From Phragmites australis (Eukaryota; Streptophyta; Magnoliopsida; Poales; Poaceae): a stretch of DNA of 64,000 nucleotides. Location of the stretch: assembly GCF_958298935.1 (NCBI RefSeq), contig NC_084942.1, positions 17,739,501 through 17,803,500 of the forward strand. Direction: 5' to 3'. Both the position numbers and the translations under genes were made by a program. This document shows, in pieces, positions 34,631-45,339 of this stretch. The stretch's first letter is position 1. The number at the start of each line of letters is the position of its first letter. A model generated the notes under the pieces. It was not told the DNA's origin. It saw only the letters and a program-made list of their open reading frames with translations, and ran no database searches.

Positions 34631-36239
34631 GAGCAATACGAATGATGAAAAGAAAAATTAAAAAGATAAAACAATATGATCAGTCACTGCAGACATGGAG
34701 AAATCTGGACTGTAAAATGCACAAGTCTCCAGACATTCTAAGAGCCACTAGCTAGTTACAAAATGTGTACATCTCCTAGCAGATAGGAACCCAGCGACAT
34801 GTTTGTTTGGCAAACATAAAGGCTATACACAACTACATATAGAACAGAAAGATGTGCCTACTGTGTGGTGTTGCTTCACCTTACACCCCCATGGTTTAAA
34901 CAATGTGAAACAAAAAATCATAAAACCTAAAAATATGTGGAAGATCAACTTTAAGGGAAAATGAGAGCTCATGCCAAGTCAGTGCCCTATGCTATCATCT
35001 AACTGCAAAACACATGCAAATTGAGCTAGGACATCAATTTTATCGTAATTCAAAGAACTTGTGAAGCTTAAAGTGGCATATATGCATTGGTAAGAAGATA
35101 TCAGATGACCTACTATGAATTTGACATCTGTAGATATTTGTTGTTTCATATGATCATAGGAGCAGTATTAGAACATAAGAAGCTATATTAAAAAGTTTGG
35201 GTGCAGGATATTCATTGTTTGATGTGATTTTGTTTAAATGAGCTAACACAATAGGAAAAATAGAGATCAAAGCAGCACAGACTCAAACCATCGATAGCTG
35301 CAATTGCTGGTATTTGGTCATTGTAGTGATAAAAAAAACTTAACATAACATATTGGTAAGTACATAAATGCCATTTTCTCCGCAAACATATCTCAGAAGT
35401 ATGCAAGAATCTGCAATACTAGCAAACTATAAAAAACTGCTACTAAGTGGAAAAAAATGAAATCATATAGTGTCCAAGGGAAAAAAAATCCTATTTAGTT
35501 AAACTTTAAAACCATTGAAAGTTGGACAGCTGAACAGAAGCATATGGAGAATACCCCAAAAGCATTGAAAGTAAGACAGCTGAACAGAAATGGAACCGAA
35601 TATGGTCTGTGGAAATAAACACAAACAAGGAGAAAATAAATAAAGGATATGAGCTTGATCCAAGAAACAATGTATATGGTGCTCCCATATGCCTTATGAA
35701 AGGGGCCCAATCATAGAGTTATGAATAAATTAATAGATTAAATGAAAACTTAACATGAGCCAGCCTCCAAATTAGCTTCAAATTGGGATACCTCCGTAGA
35801 GCAACCATATAATGGAGAAGTGTAGTGCAATTATTATCTGAAATGAAAAAAAAAATGAGGTTTCATAGGTATAGATGTAGAATCACAAAGCAAATTGATA
35901 AGCTATGGAAAAGATATCACTTCTGTGTGCTGAGATTAATTTATCCTTGTTGCATTATAACCAAAGGCAAATGGAAAATTAAACTGCAGTTTGCGCAGGT
36001 TGCAACCTAGTATACTCCTTACTACAGCTACCAAAAAAAGCAGGTTTGGCATTGTTAAGTAGTAACAATGAAAAATATTAAGCTAGATCATATTAGAAAT
36101 GATTAAAGCTAGACCAATTTGAAAGTACAAAGATATATCTAACCAGCTGCATTTTGGTACAGAAATATTCAATATGAAAGCACAAGGTACTAAATATGAA
36201 GACATTCGTATTTCTTTTACTGCAACCAACCTGATGTAC
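34631..36239. other. Helitron interior, AT-rich, no gene seen
   Basis: No coding region that I can defend. A roughly 58-bp tandem duplication (CATTGAAAGT… GACAGCTGAACAGAA) lies at about 35514-35595. The stretch could be intron and flank of captured genes. Confidence 0.4.
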
Positions 36240-36386
36240 CTAAATATCTATGTCATTCCACGAAGTAACATGTTCATTGTCAAATCTCTCTACGGCTATC
36301 ACGATAAATACCACACAAAGTTGTAGATTACCGACCCAAAATGAAGCCTGATGCTTAATGGCTGCCACAAGCTCTTTGGGATTTCC
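36240..36386 (-). pseudogene. Possible captured exon, family unknown
   Basis: On the minus strand a 147-bp phase-0 stretch is bounded by a TTTTAG acceptor and a GTACAT donor. It reads NPKELVAAIKHQASFWV and later IAVERFDNEHVTSWND. The only stop is its last codon, TAG. Exon-like size, borders and open frame suggest a captured exon. I do not recognise the protein, and it could be chance. Confidence 0.35.
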
Positions 36387-36651
36387 CTAAAATTTCAGGT
36401 AAAGTGGACATCATAATAAAGCTGGGATCAGATATAGTAATGATGACCCTACAATGGAGTTTTATCAAATCTACATCATCTATACTATAACATAATACGA
36501 TTTGATGTCATCACACTAAATTTAACAAACACTTGAATAGACTTCGTAATTCACATGCATGCAGTGACGTCAATGAGTAGTTAGATCTAGCACACTTGCA
36601 GCAACAGAAATGCATTGCCATTAGAATGAGGTTATGAGGATCTAAGATGGC

Positions 36652-37530
36652 GTGCTCACCATATGAAGTGATGACCATGGAGAGCACGAGCGTCTGGCCG
36701 TACACCTGCCATGTGAGGGCTTCCCTGAACACCGATGCATTGCTGCTGCCAGCGTGACAGCTCCCCCGGTTGTCACCTGCACCAGGAGCCAGAGGCACGG
36801 GCACCATGGCGGCCGTGTTGAGGTCCATGCGCCATGATTCGAGCCTCACGTCCTTATGCCCAGTTCACAATGGTTGGCCCTCTCCATGGCGGTGTAGTGC
36901 GCGGGAGGTCCCGCTGGGGTCCCGTGCCTCACTCTGTGAACACCTCGTCGAGCGCCCACACTCTGGTCCTAGACTCGACCCCGACCCAGAGCTGCCTGCG
37001 CTGTGGCTCGGTCGCGAGCGAACGGAGGAATGGTCCGGCTTGCGTCTCGCGGAGTAGGTGGGGCCACACCTCGAGCTGGGGCGGGTGGCCCGGGTGCATG
37101 GCTGCGCGGAGCAGCACACGGAAGATTGCCTTGCCGACGTCGCCGGTGCCATCGAACTCCGGGAGGGTGCCATGCCCGCCGCCGTACTTGGGAGCGACGG
37201 GCATTTGGCGGCGGAGTAGGACCCGCTAGAGTGGTGGTGCGGTGGGAGCGGCGGGTGGTACCCCGCAAGCACCCCGACGGAGGAGTCGTGGTGCGTGTAG
37301 GAGAGGGAGTGGGACGCAGGGAGGATGTGGCGGCGGCCGCAAGAGCATGCGTGCAGGAGCAAGGTGGCGGCGCAGACGGCCTGGGTCTGGGTCCAGTCCG
37401 AGGAGCACGAGGAGGGAGGCCGCGAGCGAACAGACAGCAGCGCGGCGACGGGATTGGGAGCCGACGGCGGCGGTGAGGGTTGGGGTGGCCACGGGACATA
37501 GATAGACAGGATCGCATCGGGAGGGATATG
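36652..37530 (-). pseudogene. Captured fragment of a FRA3-like type II inositol polyphosphate 5-phosphatase gene
   Basis: On the minus strand the N-terminal, pre-catalytic part of the plant 5-phosphatase with WD40 repeats is visible. There is a His/Ser-rich start (about 37362-37205), then HPGHPPQLEVWPH, LLRETQAG, LATEPQRRQLWVGVE and VWALDEVF (37125-36935). After a frameshift come SWRMDLNTAA and VFREALTWQVYGQTLVLSM up to TSYG at a GTGAGC donor (36652). The rest of the WD40 region and the whole phosphatase domain are absent. Intact relatives remove the 5-phosphate from phosphoinositides and inositol phosphates and affect secondary wall formation. Frame changes near 37205 and 36930 plus a stop (TGA near 36928) make it non-functional. 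Confidence 0.8.
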
Positions 37531-37704
37531 GATGGAGGAGAGGGACTAAGAGAGGAGAGGAATCAGGAGCAGAACGATAAGGAAGGAGAAGAATCGAACT
37601 GTGTATATCGGTTAGGGCTTCGATCCAACGGGTGAGATCGAAACACCTGGACCAATGACCGATGGCAAAAGCCACGGCCTTTAGAGTTATAAGATAAAAT
37701 AAGA

Positions 37705-37972
37705 TGAGCATAGACACTTAAACTTCGATACATGCATGCTCATGGTCTGGAGCACACACAGTTCGTTATCTGGACCGGGTATCTTTAGAAGTGGGTGAAT
37801 GTGATGCCACGAAAGAGACATCCAATGTCCTCTCCTATCAGATAAAAGGGACGGTGAATCACTGAGTTGGCCCAAAATCTTTTGAAAACATACACAACTC
37901 AAGTGCCCCACGTTTGATCGATGCGGAGGATCGAAATATTTTAACGAAAAGCTTGAAAAGGAGGGAATATAT
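37705..37972 (+). repeat. Duplicated flank of unit 2
   Basis: Matches unit 1 at about 15565-15625 and 16730-16930 (GTGGGTGAATGTGATGCC, CCTATCAGATAAAAGGGACG, AGTGCCCCACGTTTGAT). It lacks the hAT complex found in unit 1 and so shows the empty site. Confidence 0.75.
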
Positions 37973-39470
37973 GGGTACGTTTGGAACCTTAGCCAACTTT
38001 AGCGAGTCGAGCAATGACCAACTAGCTCATCTGAGCTATAACTAATCAAGGTATAAATAAGCATTTGGTTTCTTTGCTCTAACTGCCAAGGAGCACACAC
38101 TCATGGACCCTTTTCACGAGCTTGCCAGCTGAGGAGTAGGGTTCCAAAATTCATCAAAAATCGCTTGATATTTGTGAAAACTAGTCAATTCGGTTCGCAC
38201 CGAATTATGAATTCAACCAATTTTTAAATTTAAATTTAAAATATTCAAAAAATAAAAAAATCACAAAATATTCTAAAAATACTAGAGATAATTCTAAGAC
38301 CTCATATGATTTTTTTTTGCAAAAATAATGCCGTTTGCATCATATTTTATATGGAGAAAGTTTTAAAAAATAAAAATTCTAAAATAGGCCGTATGAACAT
38401 GATGATTTGGCCCATCACGTTAAGAAAAAAGCTTAACATGCAAACACATATTTTTCTTGTATAGGGAATCTGTTAAGGATATCTGTAAAATTTGTTTCAC
38501 TTTATTTAGAGTTTTATTAATTTCTCCATGATTTTTATAAAGTTCACAAGCATAACGTAAACATGTTAAGAAATAGGACAGTTATTAACTTTTTCATGTC
38601 TACCGTTATTTTTTCTACATAAAGCATAGTATAATTAAACTAATAAAAGCAGTTTCACTAATTTTGGAGGTGTGATGGATTAGTTATGAATTAATTTAGT
38701 TGCAACACATTTACACAATCCTGCATGTTAGAATAACTATTTCATGAGATTGTGTATTTTTTAAAAGATATAGGATCATATAAGAAGACTAAAAAATTGG
38801 TTTCATGATTTTTGGATTAGCAAAGAATTATATATGAATTTAAATAGGTTTAGAAAATACATTTTCTTACAGAAAATTCGCAAACTTTTTGTGATTATAA
38901 ATACTTTTATCATGTAGATCATGTTACATGGAAACCAGCAAAATTTGTTTCACTTGATTTGAAGCTCAGATGAATTAATTATTAATTTTACAAGATTAAG
39001 CTATTTTTTTTTGGTTGAACTTCACTGAAATTCGAGAAATGCGCTCCGTAAATCAAGAAATTTGACCGGTTTTCGATTAATTCACTCAAAATGTGTTCAA
39101 TGCGGAAAATGCGATTGGTAAATCGGAGAATTCACTCAGTTTACGCTGGAATTTGATCAGTTTTTGTTGACTCGATTCGGTCAGTTTTTGTCTCCGATTT
39201 ATAAAATTTTACCAAGTGAATTTATCTGAATTCTCATCGAATTTTGACCAATTTTCCGGTTTTCATCAATTTCGGAAAATCAGTGGGTAGCGATTTTCGT
39301 TGCCCAAACAAATTTGTTAACCTTGCCGAGGAGAGCTGTACGAGCAGCAAGCTTTTTCTTGCTCTGATCGGTTAGGTTGCCCAACAATGCCAATTTTTTT
39401 AGTCGCTACCAAAGGCTCGACCTTGTCTGGTAAGGAGAGGAAATTGTTTGTCTGGGATCCAAACGCTCCC
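37973..39470. mobile_element. PIF/Harbinger-like non-autonomous element
   Basis: Terminal inverted repeats GGGTACGTTTGGAACC and GGGAGCGTTTGGATCC (13 of 16 match). Flanking TAT at 37970-37972 and 39471-39473 fits a 3-bp target duplication. Unit 1 reads straight across the site (GGGAATATATAAAACTCAT near 16922). It is 1498 bp, AT-rich and without transposase. The Tourist-like terminus and 3-bp duplication point to PIF/Harbinger, although TAT is not the classic TWA. Confidence 0.6.
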
Positions 39471-40173
39471 TATGAAACTCATTTGATACACTACAAATAT
39501 GCTGTGATAGTCCTTGTTCCCTTTATTTTAATTTCCCTCGGTTGGTCTCAAGTGCACTATGCACCATGCATAATTGTAAGGGTTGCAACTGGTTAGATCA
39601 GGGTTGCATAGAGCAAGAATGCACCGATCTGAAATCTGAGATCTTAAACCTGTGTAAGCCTTGAAATATTACCGAGTGCAAATTCACCTCTGCCCCTAGC
39701 CATGGCGGGGACCCGAAACCTGATGGGAGACCTGAAACCCGAAATCCGGTTAGATCCGATGCCAGCTAGATCTAATGTCAGTGATCCAAGCAATACGTCG
39801 GCCATCCAGACGACTTCCTCCGCAAGACTGCAACATACTACGACCCGAACCTGACTCGGGTCAGGGCCCCGCTTCGGCCCTGATAACCCTATGGGGCGGT
39901 TTCTACACCTGAACCTGCCTTTACGGGTCCAAAACCCACGGGGTCTCAACCCGACCGGCCCACTGACACCCCTATATATGTGTAGACCGATTCTCAGTTC
40001 TCAGTTCTACCATGAAATATCATTTTCCATCCTTTTTCTTCATCTCCTTTACTCTCTGATTTATGGCCCAATTTTGAATATGGGATTTTTTTTCCTGCAG
40101 TTGCTACAGGGATTAATGAACTGTTTCATAGAAAATTCCTATAAAATCCATGTGTTGCAACCTAAATAATTAA
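39471..40173. other. Duplicated flank with an inserted GC-richer repeat
   Basis: 39471-39575 and 39985-40170 match unit 1 (16937-17040 and 17040-17215). Between them about 400 bp have no counterpart. That part has CCCGAAACCTGATGGGAGACC and similar CCCGAAA/GGGTTT words, resembling a MITE-type repeat, but I could not fix terminal repeats. Confidence 0.45.
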
Positions 40174-40395
40174 AGATGTGCTTGTTTCAGCTAGAGATTA
40201 TAGATTGTAATTCACAATCTACAAACTGAAATAAACAGATCTCATTATAATCCAGTTTATAACAATTCAACCTCTAGATTACAACAATCTAGCAATTTGG
40301 ATTCCACTAGCTTTTACAAATTATACAATTCAACTTTTTAAAATATAAAATATATAAACTATTTTTCATAATTTTTAGCTGAAACAAATATGTCC
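40174..40395. mobile_element. Tourist-like MITE, 222 bp
   Basis: TAA target duplication at 40171-40173 and 40396-40398. Terminal inverted repeats AGATGTGCTTGTTTCAGCT and GGACATATTTGTTTCAGCT match at most positions, and the interior is AT-rich. Unit 1 is continuous across this site near 17210-17225. Confidence 0.75.
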
Positions 40396-40555
40396 TAAGT
40401 AGATTACTTTGGATAACCTTGTAGTCCTCATGGGGATCTCAAGGTAAAACGATTGATATAGTTAATAGAAAACGCAATCCATGCGACCTCAACCTCCGCT
40501 CACATGATCATCTTGAATATAAATGTAGTACAATCAAAACAGACATTCTAACTTA

Positions 40556-40803
40556 CTACTTCCGTTTAGAAATAGTAGATGTATTATTTTAGCTCGATCT
40601 TTAAATTTTGTTTTTCATTAAAATTTTCTCATAAAATATATTATTTATAGCTACAAAATCTATGTAATATAAAATTATTTTAAATTATGAATCTAGTTGT
40701 ATAATTATTATACTAGATATTTTTATAATTTAATTAAATGCTAGTCAAAATATAAAAAATTTAATTTTTTTAAGAAATACGTCTACTATTTTTAAACGAG
40801 GAG
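40556..40803. mobile_element. Stowaway-like MITE, 248 bp
   Basis: Ends CTACTTCCGTTTAGAAATAG and, on the other strand, CTCCTCGTTTAAAAATAG, close to the Stowaway consensus CTCCCTCCGT. TA precedes it at 40554-40555; the right flank is TG, so one base of the TA duplication has changed. Unit 1 lacks it near 17400. Confidence 0.7.
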
Positions 40804-41220
40804 TGAAATTGACACATGATTTGACACACCTCTAGCTAGTCTCCAGCTAAGTCTCCAATCATTAAAAAAATATGTCCCATAGTTGATTGACAAGAACGGC
40901 TCAAGTGCTCAAAGGTAATATTTCTCCACGTGAAAACTCAAAATTAACTACAAGAAAATCGCTTTTATTTAAACGCCAGCCCCGACATCTCACATTTCAA
41001 AGCTCGATCGATTTATCAAACGGATTTCCTGACACGATTCAAAGAATGTACGAGAATGGTCAGGGGGCACCATTTTGATTTTTTGTTGTTGTCAAAGTGC
41101 CAACCATCATGTGAGCGAAGCAATTTTGGGTTAAGTAGCAGGAGGGCCCACACCATCAATCTACTTTCAAGACACGTGGAAGACTTGAAGAAAGGCGCAC
41201 GCACCAGCGTGGAATGTTCG

Positions 41221-41905
41221 AGAAGAACCAATTAATAATAATGCTATGGGCACCCACGGAGGAGCACTTATCCTGTGTGCTCTTCGATCCGAGTTGATCA
41301 TATATCTCACAATACTTGGCCCAAATTTTTTGATGCTATCCAATAACAATCTAGCGCTCTGGAATGTTCTTCAACTAAAATTTGAGATTATAGATTTCAC
41401 TACAAAGTCCTATAAATTAAAATTCTACTACCATCTCGTGGTACCACATTCATGGCGTAGAAAGTGGCCCCACAATTCAGTCTCGCGTAGGCCAAGGTTG
41501 TCAAAGAGTCGAGGTTAACGAAAGCTCGCCTCAAGTGTCACGCAAGCTTGAGTGAGCCTACGTTTGGGCCTCAATCTTGAAGCATGCCACAAACCCGGCT
41601 CGATCGTCGGCTTGACAATGGCTCGATCCGGTCCACCGGCTAGCCTACGCGCGCGCCCTTGATGCCCAATCATTCCAACGAAATTCACCTACATTACACG
41701 AGATGGTAGCACAAATCTTGAGCTCATTCCACAAATAAGCCCGAGTCTCGTGGAACTGCTGGAGCTTAGCACGTTGAGCTAGCTATATGCAAGTTTTCTT
41801 TAGTTCTTAGCTTTAGGCTCAGTTTGGCACTCGAGCTAGCCCGGTTCGATCCTGACCCTCAGCCACGCCAGATCGATGGGACGACCTAGCCTAAGCCTAG
41901 TCAAA
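41221..41905. other. Unassigned sequence beyond the duplication
   Basis: From about 41221 the match to unit 1 stops. The remainder to 41905 shows no gene; the part from about 41500 is GC-richer and repeat-like (CTCGATCCGGTCC, GCTCGATCGTCGG). It is the left flank of the Tat-type retrotransposon. Confidence 0.4.
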
Positions 41906-42928
41906 TGTTGGTAGCAAAAAATAACACGATCTAGATTTTTATAACGTCGGATAGTCCGGCGAAGGAGCCGTATAGTCGTCGGATTATCCTGTGCTTATAG
42001 GATTGATTCGTGCTGAAAATATGATTTTTGGAAAACTTGCTTTAGCGATACACTCAGCTAAACATCGGACCATCCAGTGAGTTAAGATTGATTTCTTGAG
42101 GGGAAATTGTTCTCTGTAATAATTAGTCCGGCGACGGTTCTAGTGTCAATGTCGGATCATCCGGTGCATTTATTTCAAATCTTATAGTAGAATTTGCTCC
42201 CTGGAAAATTTAGTCGAACGAATACTCTGGTGAGTTCATTCGCAAACACCGAACTATCTGGTATGAATATGTGGGTTTTCTCATAGAGAGTTTGCTCTTT
42301 GGAAATATTAGTCTGGCGAATACTCCAGTAAGTTCATTTTAAACGTTGGACCATCTGGTGTATATTAGGAAAGAATTCGAGGTCTAGCCGAGTTGAACTC
42401 GTCGGATGTTCCAGCGCTTAGAAATTTGTCATCGCCAAATGTTCCGGCGCTTAGAAATTTGTCCTCGCCGAACCATCTGGCGTTCAGTCTGAGTCCGAGT
42501 CGAAGTGGATTCGTAGATCTATTCAGATACTTTTCATGTTTTTGGCCGAACAGAGCATGTCTGCGTAGATTTTAGGGTAGAGAGTCCTATTTCTATAAGG
42601 CAAAGTCCAAGCTCCCTATAAATAGTTAAAGGGGTGGAGGTCGATTGCAACAACTCAATCAATCACAACAATTACATCTACTTTCGTTCTACTTTACTTT
42701 CCTGCACTTTACAGTAGTTTTAGGGTAGTTCTTCGCTCCTACTTTGAATCCCCGCGATTTAGGTGGTAGTTCTTTGTCGATTTGCTTGTGTCCAAGCGGC
42801 AATCCTTAAGGTCGCCGGTTGAAATTCTTTGCTTGTTTTCTCGTAAACAAGTAGTGTGTCGTTGCGAAAAGCGATAGTTATCCAGTATGGATTCGTATTG
42901 CACGGGGTTGCCAAATCCCGCGCCAACA
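41906..42928 (+). repeat. 5' LTR of the Tat-type element
   Basis: TGTTGG…CCAACA. Contains repeated CGGATCATCCGGTG-like words through the first half. TATAAATAG lies at 42617-42625 and is a good TATA box; the 3' LTR has TGTAAATAG at the equivalent place, so only the 5' copy keeps it. Confidence 0.85.
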
Positions 42929-42933
42929 CAAAT

Positions 42934-42951
42934 TGGCGACTCCGCTAGGGA
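42934..42951 (+). other. Primer-binding site complementary to tRNA-Arg
   Basis: TGGCGACTCCGCTAGGGA, five bases after the 5' LTR. It is complementary to the 3' end of plant tRNA-Arg (which ends …CGGAGTCGCCA) with one difference. Minus-strand DNA synthesis would start here. Confidence 0.75.
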
Positions 42952-43022
42952 ACGATGGTTCTCCATCGACATCTTCACTTAGGGTTTCGACGACTTCACC
43001 CTCTGCAATCTACTACTGCGCC

Positions 43023-45339
43023 ATGTATCAAGAGGGAACCGAAATCAACCTCGACAACACCATCGCACCGACGCTTGAGGAACTTCCCGAGGAGGATCGC
43101 CAAGTCATTGAAGCTCAAAAGTGGGAGGTGGATAAATTGATGCTCGTGTGCTATCAGAAGACATGACAAGGCGTCATCAAAAAGAGCGATCCAATGTCTA
43201 TCGTTCATGCAAAACATGAGGTAAAGATCGATGTAAGTGATTCTACTCACAATTTACAAGAGCAAATTACATATATGGTTGATCAATCTATTGGTGCTGC
43301 TATGTTTAATAATTCTGAAACGTTGGTTAAAAGTCTAGATCATGTGCTAACTAGTCAAGTTAGGGCTTTGGTTATTGAATTGCAAGATGAAAATGGTAAA
43401 AAAATAGCCCCAATTACAGGATGCTAGCACCTCAAATTCCAACGATGATAGCAAACTTTAGCAAGCACCCTTAGGTTTATCGGCACAATCTATGTCACTT
43501 TTGCCTACATAACAAAATATGCCGCTACAGCAAACACATAATCAAGCCAATGTAGGTTTAGCCAACATGGTGACACCTCTGTTTAACACATTGAATACTA
43601 GCAAGCCGGAGATATCCTCATTTGTTTTCTCAGTACCGAGCACTAGATCTAGCATGACTAGTTCGGTTTCGCATGTAGCTAATAGCCGAGCTAATGAAAT
43701 TTCAGCAAGCATGCCACTAGTTCCCTGCAATATTGTGGTATATAGCACACCTCCTATACCCCAAAAGGTACCGGCATGCCCTATGGTCTATTGTCGGATA
43801 TTTATTTTAATGTGCCTTCGCCAAATACTTCATACATGCAGCCTGTGGTTTCACACTCTCATGATACACCACAACCACAACCTTTTTGTTCGCAGCCAAA
43901 TGCTAATGTCATCCAATCGGCCCATGGCCGAAACACTTCTGGGGCCCGAAAGCATTAAAGAGCAAATGACTAGTATTTTGAGGGAACATTTTGGATTAGC
44001 ACTAAAGGGTAAATTGCATGTTTATCAAAAGCCATACCCTGATTATTAAGGTTTCTGATTTTGTTAAATTCAATGGGGAGGATGGTAGAACCACAATGGA
44101 GCACATAGGACAATTTCTGGCGCAATGTGGTGAAGCATGTGGTAGTTATGCTTTAAGATTGCGTTTATTTTCTTTTTCACATTCCAGCAATGCATTTACT
44201 TAGTTTATTTCGCTTGCATCTAATTCTATTTATAATTGGACACAACTTGAGTAAATGTTTCATGAGTACTTTTATACCATAGATTTGGAACTGAGGTTAG
44301 TTCACTTGACATCGGTTACACAGAAATATAATGAGTTCATTTCTAAATATATTAGAAGGTTTAGAGATATTAAAAATAGATGTTTTAATATATCACTCTT
44401 CGATAGGGATCTTGCTAAGTTAGCTTTTGCTGGTTTGCATGCACATAAAAAAAAAGGTTAGATGGGCAAAAAAATTCAGATGCGAATCAAGTTTTGCAGC
44501 GGGCTCTGGCTCAAAAAAGTTATGCCAAAGAGTATAGAAAATTTTAAAAATTTAGTGAAAAGTACAAAGTGGATCGTCCCGGTGTTAATGTAGTGGAATA
44601 TGAGGATTATTCATCAGACGATGATAGTGTTGATATGTGTGTAGTTGAGTGGGTATGGAAATCCAAATCTAGACCATTTATATGCCCCGCTTTAAAGCCG
44701 ACCCCACAAAAGAATCGATAATAAGAGATAAAATTCACATTTGATGTTACTAAGTATGATATGATATTTGATCTCTTGCTGAGAGAAAAGCAAATTAACT
44801 TATCTCCTAATCATGTTATTTCACCACTTGAGGAGCTTAAAAAGCATGCATATTGTAAGTGGCATAATTTATATTCTCATGCTACTAATGATTGCAATGT
44901 CTTCTGTCGACAGGTTCAATCGGCTACTAATGAAGGACAATTGAAATTCGCCGAAAGTTCTAAGATGAAGCTTGATAGTGATCCATTTCCTATCAATATG
45001 GTGAACTTTGAGGGAAAGAAGGTCTTGGTTCGGCCATCTCAAGCCAAATCGACTAAAGGCACGGATGTGATCATTGGTGAGGATAATGTGAAACAAAAAA
45101 TGATCAAATCTAAAAGTCCAGAGGTTGGTCGTTGGAAGATCAATGAAAGTAAGAGCAAAGCCACTAAGAAGCTTGAAAAGCCAAAACCTACATTTAATAC
45201 ACTTTTGGATAAGTATGAGAGTGGCAAGGCCGGCCAAAAGGGGAGAAACTGGCCAAATACTCTCATTCACCCAAGATCACCTCCAAAACATAAGTTTGAG
45301 GGGGGAGAAAGAGACAATGGGAGAGTAATATTGCAGTAG
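43023..45339 (+). pseudogene. Tat-type gag, broken
   Basis: Open blocks 43023-43166, 43194-43427, 43519-44049, 44018-44203, 44255-44461 and 44761-45339 belong to one degenerate gag. Capsid-like segments are FVKFNGEDGRTTMEHI and YIRRFRDIKNRCFN (near 44060 and 44350). A zinc-finger-like segment CKWHNLYSHATNDCNVF (near 44850) follows. Stops and frameshifts separate the blocks. Confidence 0.75.

Larger units (their letters stand above)
29814..37704 (-). mobile_element. Helitron-like element carrying gene fragments, with nested solo LTR
   Basis: The duplicated flank breaks off at 29813 and resumes at 37705. Read on the minus strand, the insert starts TCTTATTTTATC at 37704, preceded by A. It ends with a small GC-rich hairpin (GCGCTC-CAACA-GTGCGC, one mismatched pair), eleven bases and then CTAG, followed by T. 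That is the Helitron layout: 5' TC, 3' hairpin plus CTRR, inserted between A and T, without target duplication. No Rep/helicase gene is visible, so it would be non-autonomous. It carries part of a FRA3-like 5-phosphatase gene, in the same orientation, near its 5' end. A solo LTR of 3.9 kb is nested inside. Confidence 0.6.
18347..41220 (+). repeat. Tandem segmental duplication, unit 2 (expanded by insertions)
   Basis: The second copy of the 13495-18346 segment, opening with ACAAACTTATTATGCGC. It is now about 22.9 kb because many elements inserted. Duplicated blocks remain at 18347-18405, 18763-19140, 22922-25960, about 26655-26790, 29405-29480, 29690-29813, 37705-37972, 39471-39575, 39985-40173, 40396-40555 and 40804-41220. 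The order is unchanged relative to unit 1, so these are insertions rather than shuffling. It carries no intact gene: the DiT1 exon copy is degenerate. Confidence 0.8.

Noticed and set aside
36969..37517. Pro/Arg-rich open frames around the 5-phosphatase fragment
   Set aside because: Only the frame with HPGHPP…LLRETQAG and VFREALTWQ matches a family; the rest are shadows or leader.
41246..41518. 90-codon frame
   Set aside because: No similarity, and spans the edge of the duplicated segment.
41896..41905. CCTAGTCAAA before the 5' LTR versus CCTAGCGAAA after the 3' LTR as a target duplication
   Set aside because: Eight of ten bases match, but gypsy elements make 5-bp duplications and the 5 bases directly adjacent differ, so I do not call it.
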